The notes under the pieces are model-generated. The model saw only the letters and a program-made list of their open reading frames with translations, did no database searches and had not been told where the DNA came from. Position numbers and translations under genes: made by a program. From an uncultured Oscillospiraceae bacterium (GTDB lineage: Bacteria > Bacillota_A > Clostridia > Oscillospirales > Oscillospiraceae): a stretch of 52,835 nucleotides of DNA. Every line of letters begins with the position of its first letter. Position 1 is the stretch's first letter. The stretch spans positions 1 to 52,835 of the forward strand of contig CAAFFR010000148.1 in assembly GCA_900762245.1 (NCBI GenBank), read 5' to 3'. Positions 8,008 to 16,485 of the stretch are shown piece after piece.

Positions 8008-8381
8008 GCGAAGATCACCTCCGCATTTACAATTTCCTCTGCCCGGTTGCGGATGTTGTTCATAGCACCCACCCAGGCCATTTGATCCTGCGCTTTTAGC
8101 TGCTCGGTGATACCTTCCTTTTCGGCCAGTTGCTTCACCAGCCGATCAAACATTTCTGCCGCCCCGTTGTCGATTTCTGCGAGATAGCTGTTCAGCTTAC
8201 CACTGAGAAGCAGAGAGGTGTGCAGCACCGGACGATGTTCCTTGATGTACCGCAGATGCTTCCTTCCCCACATTCCGATAGGTTGGGCATCTTCTTCATC
8301 CAGCACCAAACAGGGGATGTAATAATCGCCCTGCAACTCATACCAAAGACCGTTCTGCTCGTTATAAATGTACTTTTCCAT
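8004..8381 (-). CDS. TnpV-like transposon-encoded protein
   Basis: A 125-residue protein starting MEKYIYNEQNGLWYELQG. The start at 8381 is set by TTGGAGGA about 9 bases upstream; a longer in-frame extension to 8441 has no ribosome binding site. The sequence (YYIPCLVLDEEDAQPIGMWG, RHLRYIKEHRP, LLSGKLNSYLAEID, NNIRNRAEEIVNAEVIFA) is characteristic of TnpV, a small protein of Tn4451-type clostridial mobilizable transposons. Its molecular role is not established. Together with the relaxase it supports the reading that the first 9 kb belong to a mobilizable element. Confidence 0.82.
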   Translation of the reverse strand: MEKYIYNEQNGLWYELQGDYYIPCLVLDEEDAQPIGMWGRKHLRYIKEHRPVLHTSLLLSGKLNSYLAEIDNGAAEMFDRLVKQLAEKEGITEQLKAQDQMAWVGAMNNIRNRAEEIVNAEVIFA

Positions 8382-8655
8382 TATGTAATCCTCCAAGATT
8401 TTTATATTCGCACATACGTCACAAGTTCCCGATTGCCACACTCTGTTATATCTTTTTATCAGATTTTCCTTCCCTTGTTTTTGCCCTTATGAGGTGGCGT
8501 AGACAAGGTAAAACAGTGTGAAATCATATAATAGGATAAGGTGAGCAAACTGCGAAAAACCATTGTGCTGCAACGGTTTTGGAGGATTTTGTTAATGCCC
8601 TATGGAGGGTAATAACAGCATTAGATTTTTACAAATTCAAATTGGAATTTGTTGT
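8382..8655. other. AT-rich gap without a recognised gene
   Basis: The 274 bases between the TnpV-like gene and the membrane ferredoxin gene contain no ORF I would call. A TATAAT at about 8527-8532 on the plus strand has no matching -35 box. This could include an old element junction, but I see no clear repeat. Confidence 0.3.
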
Positions 8656-9477
8656 TTACAAAGCGTTTTTGGGGCAGTTATTTACACACTCAAAGCAAAG
8701 AATGCACTCTGTTCCGTTCTTCCTTTTTCTCGAATTATCCGTTACATCTACATCCATAGGACATACACGCTTACACTTCCCACAAGATATGCACTTGCTT
8801 GTATCGCATTTTATTCTCAGCAAAGCAAAATAACTCATTGGCTTTAGGAATACAGTAATCGGGCATATGTATTTACAGAACGCCCTATTATCCTTGAAAA
8901 GGAATGCAAGACTGATACCAATGACGTAATATAGCAAGTTCCCTATAATGAACGCCCAGAACATAATCCTTTCTATATTTCCCACATGAGTCAGGAAAAG
9001 TGACGCCACAAATATCAGAGATGCTGCAAAAACAACGTACCTAATCCAGCCAATCTTCTTTCTTGGCTGCATTGGTACCTTATAGGGAAGGAAATCCAGT
9101 ATCATTGCTGTCCAGCAAGCATAGCCACACCAGCCTCTTCCAAAAACCAACGGTCCGAATATCTTTGCAACTGCATAATGAATGGTAGCGGCCTCAAATA
9201 CACCCGTAAACAGATAATACCAAAATCCCTCTATCTGCATATTTTCGTTGCACGCCAAGCCCAAATATAGCAGCATATACAACCCAACCAAAAGCTGCGT
9301 CACGCGCCGTGCGTGTCTATACTTTTTGATAAAAAGGAAAAGACCCAGTGCGATTGAAAAACCGATATAACTGAAATTTAACAGATAGAATAGATTATCC
9401 TTTGTCAAGTAAAGCGTGATTGCTATGGTTTCAAATATAGCCAGCATGAAAAGCGGCAGTATATATTTCTTTATCAT
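8656..9477 (-). CDS. Membrane-bound 4Fe-4S binding protein (NapH/NosR-like)
   Basis: A 273-residue protein, start chosen at MIKKYILPLF (9477) because GAGGGG lies just upstream; a longer in-frame extension has none. About five to six membrane helices are followed by a cytosolic-type double 4Fe-4S ferredoxin tail with CDTSKCISCGKCKRVCP and CILCFECVNNCP. Two further Cys pairs occur in the membrane part (GRGWCGYACW and CKYICPI), as in NapH/NosR/MauN-type electron-transfer proteins that pass electrons across the membrane to a partner reductase. No partner reductase is adjacent. The gene is AT-rich like the mobile island and unlike the core genes beginning at 9.6 kb, so it is probably cargo. The electron acceptor is unknown. 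Confidence 0.8.
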   Translation of the reverse strand: MIKKYILPLFMLAIFETIAITLYLTKDNLFYLLNFSYIGFSIALGLFLFIKKYRHARRVTQLLVGLYMLLYLGLACNENMQIEGFWYYLFTGVFEAATIHYAVAKIFGPLVFGRGWCGYACWTAMILDFLPYKVPMQPRKKIGWIRYVVFAASLIFVASLFLTHVGNIERIMFWAFIIGNLLYYVIGISLAFLFKDNRAFCKYICPITVFLKPMSYFALLRIKCDTSKCISCGKCKRVCPMDVDVTDNSRKRKNGTECILCFECVNNCPKNAL

Positions 9478-9575
9478 ATATCGACCCCTCAAATTCCAAT
9501 TTGTCGAATTGATCATATCATGGGTACAACAAGATTTCAATATCTGAAGTGTAGCCCGGTCTCCACATAACACAA

Positions 9576-9608
9576 AAACTGGCAAATCCTTTGGGGATTT
9601 GCCAGTTT
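9576..9608 (-). terminator. Terminator of the LRR protein gene
   Basis: CTGGCAAATCC (9579-9589) pairs with GGATTTGCCAG (9595-9605). On the minus strand the stem is followed by TTTTTGTG, a good intrinsic terminator for the gene ending at 9618. Confidence 0.8.
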
Positions 9609-9617
9609 GACTTTTTG

Positions 9618-11366
9618 TCAGCCTTCCGTTTCTTCGGTAGTCTTGACGGTGGGATCGTAGTTGACGATGATATCCTTTTCCCGCAGAAGCTTGACATCGG
9701 GAATGCTGTTGCCATAAACGTTGACCTGCACCAGACAGTAGCAGTCAGCAAGGGCATCGATATTGGTCAGCTTGTTGTAATCCATGTAAATATGGGTCAG
9801 AGAATCCATGGATTTCAGCGCGTCGATGTTTTCCAGAGAGTTATAGGAACCATCGATGGTTTTCAGAGGCATTCCTTCGGGCCAATTGGGCAGGGAAGTA
9901 ATCTCCAGATTGCCGGAGAAGTCGAAGACTTCCAGCTTGTGCAGGGTGTGCAGTGCCATGATATCATCGATAGCATTGCTGGCGATGCTGAGGTTCTTCA
10001 GTTCTGTATTGCCTGTCAGCAGGGCTGCATCGGTCAGTTCATTATAGTCTACAGACAGGTGCTCCAGAAGGGTCAGGTTGGGAATACCCTTGAGGTTTGT
10101 CAGCTTGTTGTGGTCTGCTTCCAGATGCTTCAGACGGATGCAGCTGCTCAGAGGGGACAGGCTGGATACCAGATTGTGGTTCACAGTCAGCATGGACAGC
10201 TGTTCCAGACCGGACAGGGCATCCAGATTGGTGACGGCGTTGTCAGACAGATTCAGCTCCGTCAGGTTGGTCATGCCGGACAGCACGTCCAGCTTTCGCA
10301 GACTGTTGTGGCTCAGATCCAGATGGGTGATGGAATCCGCACCCTCCAGAGCATCGATGGTGCTCAGACCGCAGTCGGTCATGTTCAGACTGCTTAAGCT
10401 GGGCAAGGCAGCCAGCACTGCCATTTCCTCGGTGGGGAACCGGCTGCCGGTGAGATCCAGCGCTTCCAGTTTGGTCAGGCCGGACAGATGGGACAGGGAA
10501 TCGATTTTCTGGTTGGAGATGGTCAGCTTGGTCAGCTCCGGCAGCGCAGACAGGTCTGCGTAGGTGGTTACGCCATCAGGGGTTGTGAACTCTGTGATCT
10601 GCCACAGCTCATTGGTGTAGAGCTTCCGGGTTTCGCCGGCATGGATGGCTTCCCGGATGGCTTTTTCCATAATGGGATCATGGAAGGTCACTTCCTCAAT
10701 GATGCCGGTGATGGTGTATTCCATGGCAGCGATGGGGCTGACCAGACCGCTTTCGCTGACAGCGATGGTGCGCAGCTGGGTCAGTCCGGCATCCAGGGGG
10801 ATGCTGCCATTATAGTGGCCGTCGGAAATGGAAGGGAACTCTCCGTCAGTGGAGAAGAAGATGTACTTGCTTCCCTCGGAGCTCATGTGCAGGTCCATAT
10901 ACTCGCTGTAGTAGCCGGGAGCGGCATCGGGTACAGGTGCCTCAGGCCTGCGGGCTTCCAGCGTTTCCTTAATGGCGCTGTCGCCGATATTTTCCAGCAG
11001 CCACACAGCATCCATCAGCTTGTCCTGCTCCACAAAGGCCTTGCACAGCGCGGTGTACAGTTCCGGGGTGGGAGCATTGCGGATGGCATTGGTCAGGGTT
11101 GCCTCTGCCTTGGTGTAGTTGCCGTCAAGCTTATACTGGTTGGCAAGCTCAATTGCCACATTCTGATCGTGGCCTGAGAAACTGTAGGCCGCGTCATAGA
11201 ACCAGGCAGACAGCCGGGAGTTGCCATACATGTCCTGATACCGGGCCTGACTTAACAGAGCATCCCGGGTAAAATCCCGGTCGTAGACAAACAGATACCA
11301 CACGATACTGGCGGCAATGGCCGCACCCAGCACCAGCGGCACCAGAAATTTTAAAAATTTTCGCAT
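9618..11366 (-). CDS. Membrane-anchored leucine-rich-repeat protein with TPR-like N-terminus
   Basis: A 582-residue protein; start at MRKFLKFLVPL (11366) with GGAG upstream. Residues 5-26 form a single N-terminal membrane anchor. Residues 30-135 look like TPR repeats (SAWFYDAAYSFSGHD, GNYTKAEATLTNAIR). A segment around 165-230 (KYIFFSTDGEFPSISDG) resembles a CHB_HEX_C-type beta domain. From about residue 270 to 570 there are a dozen or so internalin-like 21-23-residue LRR units (LTHLDLSHNSLRKLDVLSGM, LTELNLSDNAVTNLDALSGL). No LPXTG signal is present. It probably faces the outside and binds a protein or glycan partner. A consensus promoter (TTGACT, 17 bp, TATAAT; plus-strand 11399-11427) drives it. 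Confidence 0.8.
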   Translation of the reverse strand: MRKFLKFLVPLVLGAAIAASIVWYLFVYDRDFTRDALLSQARYQDMYGNSRLSAWFYDAAYSFSGHDQNVAIELANQYKLDGNYTKAEATLTNAIRNAPTPELYTALCKAFVEQDKLMDAVWLLENIGDSAIKETLEARRPEAPVPDAAPGYYSEYMDLHMSSEGSKYIFFSTDGEFPSISDGHYNGSIPLDAGLTQLRTIAVSESGLVSPIAAMEYTITGIIEEVTFHDPIMEKAIREAIHAGETRKLYTNELWQITEFTTPDGVTTYADLSALPELTKLTISNQKIDSLSHLSGLTKLEALDLTGSRFPTEEMAVLAALPSLSSLNMTDCGLSTIDALEGADSITHLDLSHNSLRKLDVLSGMTNLTELNLSDNAVTNLDALSGLEQLSMLTVNHNLVSSLSPLSSCIRLKHLEADHNKLTNLKGIPNLTLLEHLSVDYNELTDAALLTGNTELKNLSIASNAIDDIMALHTLHKLEVFDFSGNLEITSLPNWPEGMPLKTIDGSYNSLENIDALKSMDSLTHIYMDYNKLTNIDALADCYCLVQVNVYGNSIPDVKLLREKDIIVNYDPTVKTTEETEG

Positions 11367-11398
11367 AGAATTGCTCCATTTCAAGAGAATTACCAGCA

Positions 11399-11427
11399 AT
11401 TATACAATATCGAAGCAATAAAGTCAA
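11399..11427 (-). promoter_or_regulatory. Promoter of the LRR protein gene
   Basis: On the minus strand TTGACT (11422-11427) and TATAAT (11399-11404) are separated by 17 bp, about 33 bases upstream of the start codon. Confidence 0.7.
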
Positions 11428-11490
11428 GTCCGGGGGAAAATGGTAACACTTTTCTAACATTTGGAGCGTTTATGTAAACCGGAAAATGCA

Positions 11491-11522
11491 TTGTAGGGCG
11501 TGGATACATCCGCACCCTACAA
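11491..11522. repeat. TGTAGGGCG-family palindromic repeat, copy 1
   Basis: TTGTAGGG (11491-11498) and CCCTACAA (11515-11522) enclose a variable GC-rich core. It belongs to the dispersed family seen at 18891, 19910, 25571, 34634 and 49230. It lies between divergent promoters. Confidence 0.65.
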
Positions 11523-11557
11523 TTGTGCTTCTCGAAAGAACGGGACTCTAAAAAAGC

Positions 11558-11586
11558 TTGACATACTGTATGATATACAGTATAAT
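11558..11586 (+). promoter_or_regulatory. Consensus promoter with embedded PadR-type operator
   Basis: TTGACA (11558-11563) and TATAAT (11581-11586) with 17-bp spacing form a perfect consensus promoter. The spacer holds an inverted repeat, ATACTGTAT (11563-11571), GAT, ATACAGTAT (11575-11583), overlapping both boxes. PadR dimers bind such sites, so autorepression is likely. Confidence 0.75.
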
Positions 11587-11618
11587 GATGACACACAACA
11601 AAGTGCGAGGTGATAGTA

Positions 11619-11957
11619 TTGAACATTGAGGAAACCGTATCCGGCCTGGTTCTGGAGCTGCGCCGGGGTACGCTGATTCTGCTGGTGCTGAGCCAGCTGA
11701 GGCAGCCCATGTATGGCTACAGCCTGGTGAAGAAGCTCAACGACAACCAGATTCCCATGGATGCCAATACCCTGTATCCCCTGATGCGCCGCCTGGAAAA
11801 TCAGGGCCTGCTGAAAAGCCAGTGGGATACCGGGGAATCCAAGCCCCGGAAGTATTACGTCATCACGGAAGAGGGCCTTGCGGTGCTGGAAAAGACCCAG
11901 GCCTATTACAGAACCTTTTCGGAACATGTAAACAAGCTGTTGGAGGGAGAAATATGA
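11619..11957 (+). CDS. PadR family transcriptional regulator (copy 1)
   Basis: About 112 residues, starting at the TTG at 11619 (MNIEETVSG) placed shortly after GCGAGGTGAT; a GTG at 11610 would overlap that ribosome binding site. The body (LRRGTLILLVLSQLRQPMYGYSLVKKLND, NTLYPLMRRLENQGLLKSQW, RKYYVITEEG) is a PadR winged helix with the usual short C-terminal dimerization helix. It overlaps the following HAAS-domain gene by 4 bp. PadR proteins typically repress their own operon and dissociate in response to a small ligand or stress; the ligand is unknown. A second PadR-HAAS pair occurs at 19001-19869. Confidence 0.9.
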   Translation: MNIEETVSGLVLELRRGTLILLVLSQLRQPMYGYSLVKKLNDNQIPMDANTLYPLMRRLENQGLLKSQWDTGESKPRKYYVITEEGLAVLEKTQAYYRTFSEHVNKLLEGEI

Positions 11958-12919
11958 ACAACGATCTGATAGAACGCTATATCTATGCCGTGACCAAGCG
12001 GATGGACCGCAGGCAGCGGGACGATGTGGCACAAGAGCTGCGGACCCTTATTGATGATATGCTGGCAGAGCGCTGCGGCGGCCTTACCCCCACGGAAAAG
12101 GATGTCCGGGTGGTGCTGACGGAGCTGGGTACTCCGCAGGAGCTGTATGCAAAGTATGATGACCGGGCGAATCAGTGCCTAATCGGACAGCCCTATTACA
12201 CAACCTACCTGTTTGTCATGAAAATCGTATTGGCGTCTGTGGCGGTGGGCATTACGCTGGCAAATGTGATTTTGCAGCTTCTGGAGCCTCAGGGGTGGTT
12301 TGCCATGGCAGGCACCTGGCTGGCGATGCTGTATAACAGCTTCCTGGCGGCTTTTGCCATTGTAACGCTGCTGTTTGCCTTCTTCAGCTGGAAGGGTGTC
12401 AGGCTGACGGAACCCTTCAACTTTGATGATCTGCCTCCGGTTCCCAAAAAGAGTCAGGAGATCCCCCGGTGGGAGAGCATTGCAGGCATCGTCATCTGCA
12501 TCATTTTTATGGTACTGCTTCTGTTTATGCCGGAGGTCTTTACCGTTGTCCGTGAGAAGAAGCTGATTACCCTGTTTGATCCCCAGGCTCTTCGGGACAG
12601 CTGGCTTCTGGTCGTTGCGTTTTCCGCCTGCGGTATCTTCCGGGAGGCCGTGCAGCTGATGGAGCGCCGCTATAATAAAAAGGTGCTGACCACAGCGCTG
12701 GTGACCAACGCCATTTCCGCAGTGCTTGCCATCTGGTGGCTGGTGGGCTGTGATATCATGAACCAGACCTTCCTTGAAAATATGCACAGCCTGTTTGCCG
12801 GCGAGGATGCCATTGTGTATCACATGTTTTCCCATTTTGACCGGTTCTTCTTAGGTTGCATGCTGTTTGCGCTGGTTCTGGATACAGTAGACGTGGTGGT
12901 AAAAACATTGAAAAAGTAA
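11954..12919 (+). CDS. HAAS-domain membrane protein paired with PadR
   Basis: A 321-residue protein beginning MNNDLIERYIYAVTKRM; the start overlaps the PadR stop as ATGA. Residues 1-75 are a HAAS/DUF1700-type helical domain (RDDVAQELRTLIDDML, VVLTELGTPQELYAKY), the usual partner of PadR regulators. The remainder has about six membrane helices with a short cytosolic loop (EPFNFDDLPPVPKKSQEIPRWES). The biochemical activity is unknown; proteins of this kind are thought to modulate or respond to envelope state. A strong bidirectional terminator follows at once. Confidence 0.8.
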   Translation: MNNDLIERYIYAVTKRMDRRQRDDVAQELRTLIDDMLAERCGGLTPTEKDVRVVLTELGTPQELYAKYDDRANQCLIGQPYYTTYLFVMKIVLASVAVGITLANVILQLLEPQGWFAMAGTWLAMLYNSFLAAFAIVTLLFAFFSWKGVRLTEPFNFDDLPPVPKKSQEIPRWESIAGIVICIIFMVLLLFMPEVFTVVREKKLITLFDPQALRDSWLLVVAFSACGIFREAVQLMERRYNKKVLTTALVTNAISAVLAIWWLVGCDIMNQTFLENMHSLFAGEDAIVYHMFSHFDRFFLGCMLFALVLDTVDVVVKTLKK

Positions 12920-12920
12920 A

Positions 12921-12957
12921 AGCTATGGCGCATCCCAAGGCAGGATGCGCCATAGCT
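12921..12957. terminator. Bidirectional terminator between PadR operon and tex
   Basis: Perfect 15-bp stem AGCTATGGCGCATCC / GGATGCGCCATAGCT with a 7-base loop; T-rich sequence follows on both strands. The genes on either side are convergent. Confidence 0.9.
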
Positions 12958-12977
12958 GATTTTTATGCTGTCGGGAG

Positions 12978-15119
12978 TTATTCCTTTACCTGCTTCATGG
13001 ACAGGCTGATGCGCTTACGCTTCTCGTCTACGCCAAGCACGATGACCTTCACCACATCGCCCACCTTCACGGCCTCGCTGGGATGGCGCAGCCGCTTGCT
13101 GCAGACCTCGCTGATGTGGACCAGACCGTCCTGATGGACACCGATGTCCACAAACACACCGAAGTCAATAACGTTGCGAACGGTGCCGGTGAGGACCATT
13201 CCGGGCTTCAAATCCTTCATTTCCAGCACATCCTTGCGCAGCACCGGCTTGGGCAGCTCGTCCCGGGGGTCCCGGCCGGGCTTAGAAAGCTCCTTGGCGA
13301 TATCCAGCAGGGTGGGCTCACCAACAGCGCACTCCGCAGCTGCCTTTGCCAGACCGTAGCCCTCCAGCTTTGCCGCCAGACCGGACAGGTCTTCGCCCTT
13401 TTTGCAGCCTAGCAGGGAAAGCAGAGCCTTGGCGGCGGTGTAGGATTCGGGATGGACACCGGTGTTGTCCAGAAGCTCCTTACTTTCGGGGATGCGCAGG
13501 AAGCCTGCGCACTGCTGGAAGGCCTTGGGTCCCAGCTTGGGCACCTTTTTCAACTGAGACCGGCTGGTGAAGGGGCCGTTTTCTTCCCGGTAGGCAACGA
13601 TATTTTTGGCAGTGGTGGCGTTGAGGCCTGCCACCTGCTGCAGCAGGCTCCGGGATGCTGTGTTGGCATCCACGCCTACTGCGTTGACGCAGTCTTCCAC
13701 AACGCCATTCAGGGCGGTATCCAGTTCCTTCTGGGGGCAGTCATGCTGATATTGGCCCACACCGATGGCTTTGGGGTCGATCTTTACCAGCTCTGCCAGA
13801 GGGTCCTGCAAACGGCGGGCAATGGATACGGCACTTCTCAGGTTCACATCATACTCCGGGAATTCCTCTGCTGCCAGAGGAGAAGCGGAATAGACGGAAG
13901 CGCCGGCCTCGTTGACGATCATGTAGCTGGCCTCGGGGAAGGACCGCAGCAGTTCTACCGTCATAGCTTCCGTTTCCCGGGAGGCGGTGCCGTTGCCGAT
14001 GGCGATATGGCGGACTCCGTGACGCTTCATCAGACCGGAAAGAACGGTGATAGCCTCCTGCTTCTTCCGTTCGGAGAAGGTGGGATAGACCACGGCAGTA
14101 TCCAGTACCTTACCGGTGGCATCCACCACAGCCACCTTGCAGCCGTTGCGGTAGCCGGGGTCTAAGCCCATGGTGACGAAGCCCTTGACAGGGGGCTGCA
14201 TCAGCAGAGGCTTTAAATTCAGCGCGAAGTTGGTGATGGCGCCGCCGTAGGCCCGTTCCGACAAGGCACTGCGGACTTCCCGCTGGATGGCAGGGAAGAT
14301 GAGGCGCTCGTAAGCATCCTCTGCGGCAGTGCGGACGAAGACGGAAACGTGCAATACCGGCTTTAGCGCTGCCCGGCACACCAGTGCACAGCCTTCGTTG
14401 CCTACCATAGCTACATTGGGCTTCAAAATGCCCTCTTTTTCGCCCCGGTTCATGGCAAGAATCTGATGATCCAGAACCCGGGAAATGGGCTGGGAGAAAT
14501 CGTAGTAGAGCTTATACACGCCGTCTTCCTCGGCATCCTCTGCAGCCTTGCAGGTGAAAACGCCCCGGCGCATTACCAGTTCCCGAAGGTTCTTGCGGAT
14601 ATCGGCATCGTCAGACAGGTCTTCGGCGATGATATCGCTGGCACCCTGCAGGGCTTCCTCGATGGAAGCCACGCCCTTCTCCGGGTCCACGAAATCCTTT
14701 GCCAGAACAGCAGGATCGGAGCCGTCCTGGGCGAAAATGGCCTCCGCCAGGGGAGCCAGTCCCTTTTCCCGGGCCATGGAGCCACGGGTGCGGCGCTTTT
14801 GCTTGTAGGGACGGTACAGGTCCTCGACTTCCGTCATGGTGGCGGCGGCATCGATGGCGGCGGACAGCTCTTCCGTCAGTTTGCCCTGATTCTCAATGGA
14901 TTTTTTCACTTCCTCCCGGCGTTCCTGCAGATTCCGCAGATAGGTCAGGCGGGTTTCCAGATTACGCAGGGTGGTGTCGTCCATGGCACCGTGCATCTCC
15001 TTACGGTACCGGGCGATAAAGGGAATGGTGTTGCCTTCGTCCAGAAGGGCTACCACATTTTCAATATATTCCAGCTTCTGTCCCAGCTCCTGGGCCAGAA
15101 TTTCGGTGATCGACAGCAT
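12978..15119 (-). CDS. tex: Tex-family RNA-binding transcription accessory protein
   Basis: A 713-residue full-length Tex. Visible modules in order: N-terminal helical region (IPFIARYRKEMHGAMDD, VEDLYRPYKQKRRTRG), a YqgF/RNase H-like domain around residues 320-450 (VTMGLDPGYRNGCKVAVVD), tandem helix-hairpin-helix motifs (LNATTAKNIVAYREENG, VPKLGPKAFQQCAGFLRI), and a C-terminal S1 domain from about 635 (VLTGTVRNVIDFGVFVDIG). Tex binds nucleic acid and associates with transcription/translation; its precise role in Clostridia is not settled. AAGGAG precedes the ATG. The gene is monocistronic between the terminator at 12921-12957 and the palindromic repeat at 15193. Confidence 0.96.
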   Translation of the reverse strand: MLSITEILAQELGQKLEYIENVVALLDEGNTIPFIARYRKEMHGAMDDTTLRNLETRLTYLRNLQERREEVKKSIENQGKLTEELSAAIDAAATMTEVEDLYRPYKQKRRTRGSMAREKGLAPLAEAIFAQDGSDPAVLAKDFVDPEKGVASIEEALQGASDIIAEDLSDDADIRKNLRELVMRRGVFTCKAAEDAEEDGVYKLYYDFSQPISRVLDHQILAMNRGEKEGILKPNVAMVGNEGCALVCRAALKPVLHVSVFVRTAAEDAYERLIFPAIQREVRSALSERAYGGAITNFALNLKPLLMQPPVKGFVTMGLDPGYRNGCKVAVVDATGKVLDTAVVYPTFSERKKQEAITVLSGLMKRHGVRHIAIGNGTASRETEAMTVELLRSFPEASYMIVNEAGASVYSASPLAAEEFPEYDVNLRSAVSIARRLQDPLAELVKIDPKAIGVGQYQHDCPQKELDTALNGVVEDCVNAVGVDANTASRSLLQQVAGLNATTAKNIVAYREENGPFTSRSQLKKVPKLGPKAFQQCAGFLRIPESKELLDNTGVHPESYTAAKALLSLLGCKKGEDLSGLAAKLEGYGLAKAAAECAVGEPTLLDIAKELSKPGRDPRDELPKPVLRKDVLEMKDLKPGMVLTGTVRNVIDFGVFVDIGVHQDGLVHISEVCSKRLRHPSEAVKVGDVVKVIVLGVDEKRKRISLSMKQVKE

Positions 15120-15192
15120 ATTGTATTCTCCTTAAAAAAGTCTCACCACATATCATAGCACAATTTGACCAAAAAGAAAAGGGGAAAAAACA

Positions 15193-15232
15193 TGTCATTG
15201 CGAGCCAGTCCTCAGACTGGCTCGCAATGACA
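15193..15232. repeat. TGTCATTGCGAG-family palindrome acting as probable terminator
   Basis: Arms TGTCATTGCGAGCCAGTC and GACTGGCTCGCAATGACA (18 bp, perfect) with loop CTCA. On the minus strand it is followed by CATGTTTTTT, so it is placed and shaped as the terminator of the dehydrogenase gene ending at 15253. It is the shortest member of a family also found at 27695, 32415 and 32869. Confidence 0.8.
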
Positions 15233-15252
15233 GTTGATATTATGAATTTAGA

Positions 15253-16362
15253 TTATTTCTCAAAGGGGAAGGTATAAGGCAGCTTCAGCTCATCTCTCAG
15301 CTGGATCAGCTCCTGCTGGATGGTCTGCCCCACAGGAACACCCAGATCCTTGCGCTCCTGCCAGGCCAGCCATTCTTTTTCACCGGCAGTGTAGATGCGC
15401 TCCGCGCCGGGGGCCTTTTCGGAACTGCGCAATGCCCGGATAATGTCGCCGGAAGTCTGGCGGAAGGTGTCCTCGCCCATGAAGAAGGCGGGGTTGATAA
15501 CGAAGAAGAAGTGGCCCAGACGGTAGAAAGCGTTGTTTCCCTCGGCATCCTTACCGGTGAGGGCTTTGGTATGGGGACCGCCGGAGAGGGCTGCGGAGAG
15601 AATTTCCACAATGGTGGTAAAGCCGTAGCCCTTAAAGCCGCCGGTTTCCTCACCCATACCGCCGATGGGAAGCAATGCGCAGTTGCCCTTGCGCATCTCC
15701 CGCAGAATGGCACCGGAGTCTGTCATGGTGCTGCCATCTTTCGTGACAACCAGACCCGCGGGGGTTCCCTTGGCGCTGCGCTCCTTGAATTCAATCTTGC
15801 CCTTCTGGACGATGGAGGTGGCACAGTCGAAGTTGAAGGGGAAGGCTTCATCTGTGGGCATGGTGAAGGTCAGGGGATTGGTGCCCATCATGGGTTCTAC
15901 GCCAAAGGTGGGGGCCACAGAGGGGCGGGCGTTGGTGCCGGTGATGCCGATCATGCCCGCTTTTTCTGCCATGGTGGACCAGTAGCCGGCAATACCATAG
16001 TGGGTGGAGTTGAAGATGGTGCCGCCTGCCATGCCATAAATTTTGGCTTTTTCAATCAGCATTTCCATCATCTTATGGGAGGCAACCATACCCATGCCGT
16101 TGTGAGCATCCATCACCACGGTAGTGGGAGTGTCCTTGATGATCTCACATTCCGTTACCGGCAGCAGAGTGCCGTTTTTGATGCGGTCTAAGTAAATGGG
16201 CTTGAAACGGTTGCAGCCATGGGATTCAATGCCGCGACGGTCCGATTCCAGCAGAACGTCGGCGCAGATGGCCGCGTCTGCCTCCGGCACGCCATAGGCC
16301 TTGAATACGTCAATCATAAAATCATTCATCAGCTGCCAGGAAACATAAGGTCTGGTTTCCAT
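15253..16362 (-). CDS. Ldh-family (malate/L-lactate/ureidoglycolate-type) NAD(P)-dependent dehydrogenase
   Basis: A 369-residue member of the Ldh_2 oxidoreductase family, close to the family's usual 330-370 residues. Family-typical stretches include ESDRRGIESHGCNRF near the N-terminus, MVASHKMMEMLIEKAK, FNSTHYGIAGYWSTMA, TNARPSVAPTFG and MGTNPLTFTMPT. These enzymes oxidise 2-hydroxy acids (malate, lactate, ureidoglycolate, sulfolactate) with NAD(P)+; the sequence alone does not settle the substrate. AGGAGGTAAT precedes the ATG, and a promoter (TTGACC, 17 bp, TATATT) lies at plus-strand 16398-16426. It is monocistronic. Confidence 0.9.
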   Translation of the reverse strand: METRPYVSWQLMNDFMIDVFKAYGVPEADAAICADVLLESDRRGIESHGCNRFKPIYLDRIKNGTLLPVTECEIIKDTPTTVVMDAHNGMGMVASHKMMEMLIEKAKIYGMAGGTIFNSTHYGIAGYWSTMAEKAGMIGITGTNARPSVAPTFGVEPMMGTNPLTFTMPTDEAFPFNFDCATSIVQKGKIEFKERSAKGTPAGLVVTKDGSTMTDSGAILREMRKGNCALLPIGGMGEETGGFKGYGFTTIVEILSAALSGGPHTKALTGKDAEGNNAFYRLGHFFFVINPAFFMGEDTFRQTSGDIIRALRSSEKAPGAERIYTAGEKEWLAWQERKDLGVPVGQTIQQELIQLRDELKLPYTFPFEK

Positions 16363-16397
16363 AAGATTACCTCCTCAGGTCAGATGTTGTTACCATC

Positions 16398-16426
16398 AAT
16401 ATACCAGACCCTCCCGGAGTGGTCAA
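16398..16426 (-). promoter_or_regulatory. Promoter of the Ldh-family gene
   Basis: Minus-strand TTGACC (16421-16426) and TATATT (16398-16403), 17-bp spacer, about 35 bases before the start codon. Confidence 0.65.
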
Positions 16427-16485
16427 TTGATGTTCTCAACGATTTCACCTTACAAAAATGCAACATTTTGCCGAAGGGACATGAA

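Noticed and set aside
9591..10397. 268-codon plus-strand frame within the LRR gene
   Set aside because: Repetitive translation mirrors the LRR periodicity on the other strand; it has no plausible start context.
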